Of a DNA stretch of 64,000 nucleotides, positions 63,797 through 64,000 are shown one piece after another (within the stretch, counting starts at the first letter, position 1; every line of letters begins with the position of its first letter). The stretch is from positions 84,855 to 148,854 of the forward strand of contig JAHBYV010000009.1 in NCBI GenBank assembly GCA_019635795.1, in the 5' to 3' direction. The notes beneath the pieces were generated by a model, which was given only the letters and a program-made list of their open reading frames with translations, did no database searches and was not told where the DNA came from. The DNA comes from Rhizobiaceae bacterium. GTDB taxonomy: Bacteria > Pseudomonadota > Alphaproteobacteria > Rhizobiales > Rhizobiaceae. Made by a program: the position numbers and the translations under genes.

Positions 63797-64000
63797 TTGT
63801 GCTCCCCGAAATCATACTGTCCGGCGACTGCCGGGACCGCATGCCATCGCACGGTCCGTTCGACATGATCCTCGCCGATCCCCCTTACGGCGACACGTCG
63901 CTCGCATGGGACCGGCGGGTCGAGGGCTGGCTAGTGCTCGCACGCGCGGCGCTTGCGCCAACCGGCTCGATGTGGGTCTTCGGCTCGCTGCGCAGCTTCA
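63793..64000 (+). CDS. DNA methyltransferase, N-terminal part (cut by the right edge)
   Basis: Sixty-nine residues visible. The catalytic motif IV DPPYGDTSLAWD is near residue 29, after LSGDCRDRMPSHGPFDMILA, the usual opening of N6-adenine/N4-cytosine methyltransferases of the beta class. ATG 63,793 overlaps the parA stop (ATGA). It may protect the element from restriction; no restriction enzyme gene is visible. Confidence 0.8.
   Translation, partial: MIVLPEIILSGDCRDRMPSHGPFDMILADPPYGDTSLAWDRRVEGWLVLARAALAPTGSMWVFGSLRSF

Larger units (their letters stand above)
42895..64000. mobile_element. Left part of an integrative and conjugative element (ICEMlSym-like), continuing beyond the window
   Basis: Directly behind the tRNA-Arg gene the G+C rises well above the chromosome and housekeeping genes stop. 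The content is that of alphaproteobacterial ICEs: ArdC, DUF2958, ParB-domain protein, strawberry-notch methylase-helicase, toprim protein, DUF2493, SSB, XRE/QseM-like/FseA-like regulators, AlpA-type excisionase candidate, repA, parA and a methyltransferase. Integrase, relaxase and mating-pair genes are missing here and are expected to the right, as is the second attachment site. The exact left end cannot be fixed without that site; it should lie in the tRNA 3' end (about 42,870-42,894). A plasmid origin for the same backbone is possible. Confidence 0.85.

Overview
The window joins two kinds of DNA. Positions 1 to about 42,894 are the chromosome of an alphaproteobacterium, most likely a member of the Brucellaceae (Brucella/Ochrobactrum group). 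This rests on gene order and protein character (two yejA genes in front of yejBEF, dapD-DUF805-dapE, rpmH-rnpA-yidC-engB-argB, an alphaproteobacterial short SRP RNA); species is not resolved. Positions from about 42,895 to the right edge have clearly higher G+C and a different gene set. They are the left part of an integrative and conjugative element (ICE) of the alphaproteobacterial ICEMlSym(R7A)-like type, inserted behind a tRNA-Arg(ACG) gene. Its integrase, relaxase and conjugation genes are not in the window and should lie to the right.

Chromosome, left to right: the end of murQ and a carbohydrate ABC importer with a Gfo/Idh oxidoreductase (1-5776, + strand); a hydroxyacid reductase (ghrA-like, - strand); the peptide importer yejA1-yejA2-yejB-yejE-yejF (14,380 to 6762, - strand); a membrane-anchored cytochrome c; kdsB and pheA (+) facing nudC and a HIT gene (-); ffs (SRP RNA), dnaX, ybaB, a SleB-type lipoprotein, recR and a lytic transglycosylase (+); two overlapping flavin-dependent monooxygenase-like genes (-); a charged DUF6481 protein; a guanidinium exporter gene with a guanidine-II riboswitch; rmuC (-); def-fmt-acetyltransferase-truA (+); dapD-DUF805-dapE-membrane protein (-); a LOG-family gene; a HAD nucleotidase; an EamA transporter; argB, engB, yidC, rnpA and rpmH (-); an orphan histidine kinase; tRNA-Arg.

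ICE part: an ArdC-type antirestriction metallopeptidase, DUF2958, a large ParB-domain protein, a run of small unknown genes, a vapBC toxin-antitoxin pair, a giant methylase-helicase of the strawberry-notch family, a toprim protein, a DUF2493 (SLOG) protein, a small membrane protein and SSB. Then comes a control cassette: an XRE regulator with a perfect 25-bp palindrome in front, a QseM-like DUF2285 antiactivator, an FseA-like activator split over two frames that needs a +1 ribosomal frameshift, and an AlpA/RdfS-like excisionase candidate. The window ends with repA, parA and the start of a DNA methyltransferase, joined by 4-bp overlaps. Inside repA lie two DnaA-box-like sites, three 17-bp iterons and an AT-rich stretch: a likely embedded replication origin.

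The most unusual non-coding signal is a family of structured leaders in the ICE. Four (A-type) share an outer stem built on GTGACGGG/CCCGTCRC, two (B-type) share a GGATGGTCC hairpin. All stand just before start codons, and in three A copies and both B copies the Shine-Dalgarno sequence lies in or beside the closing strand. Several genes also end in GNRA-loop hairpins at or near the stop codon. Together they suggest post-transcriptional or single-strand control of the early and anti-defence genes of the element. All family calls are from reading the sequence; no database search was run.
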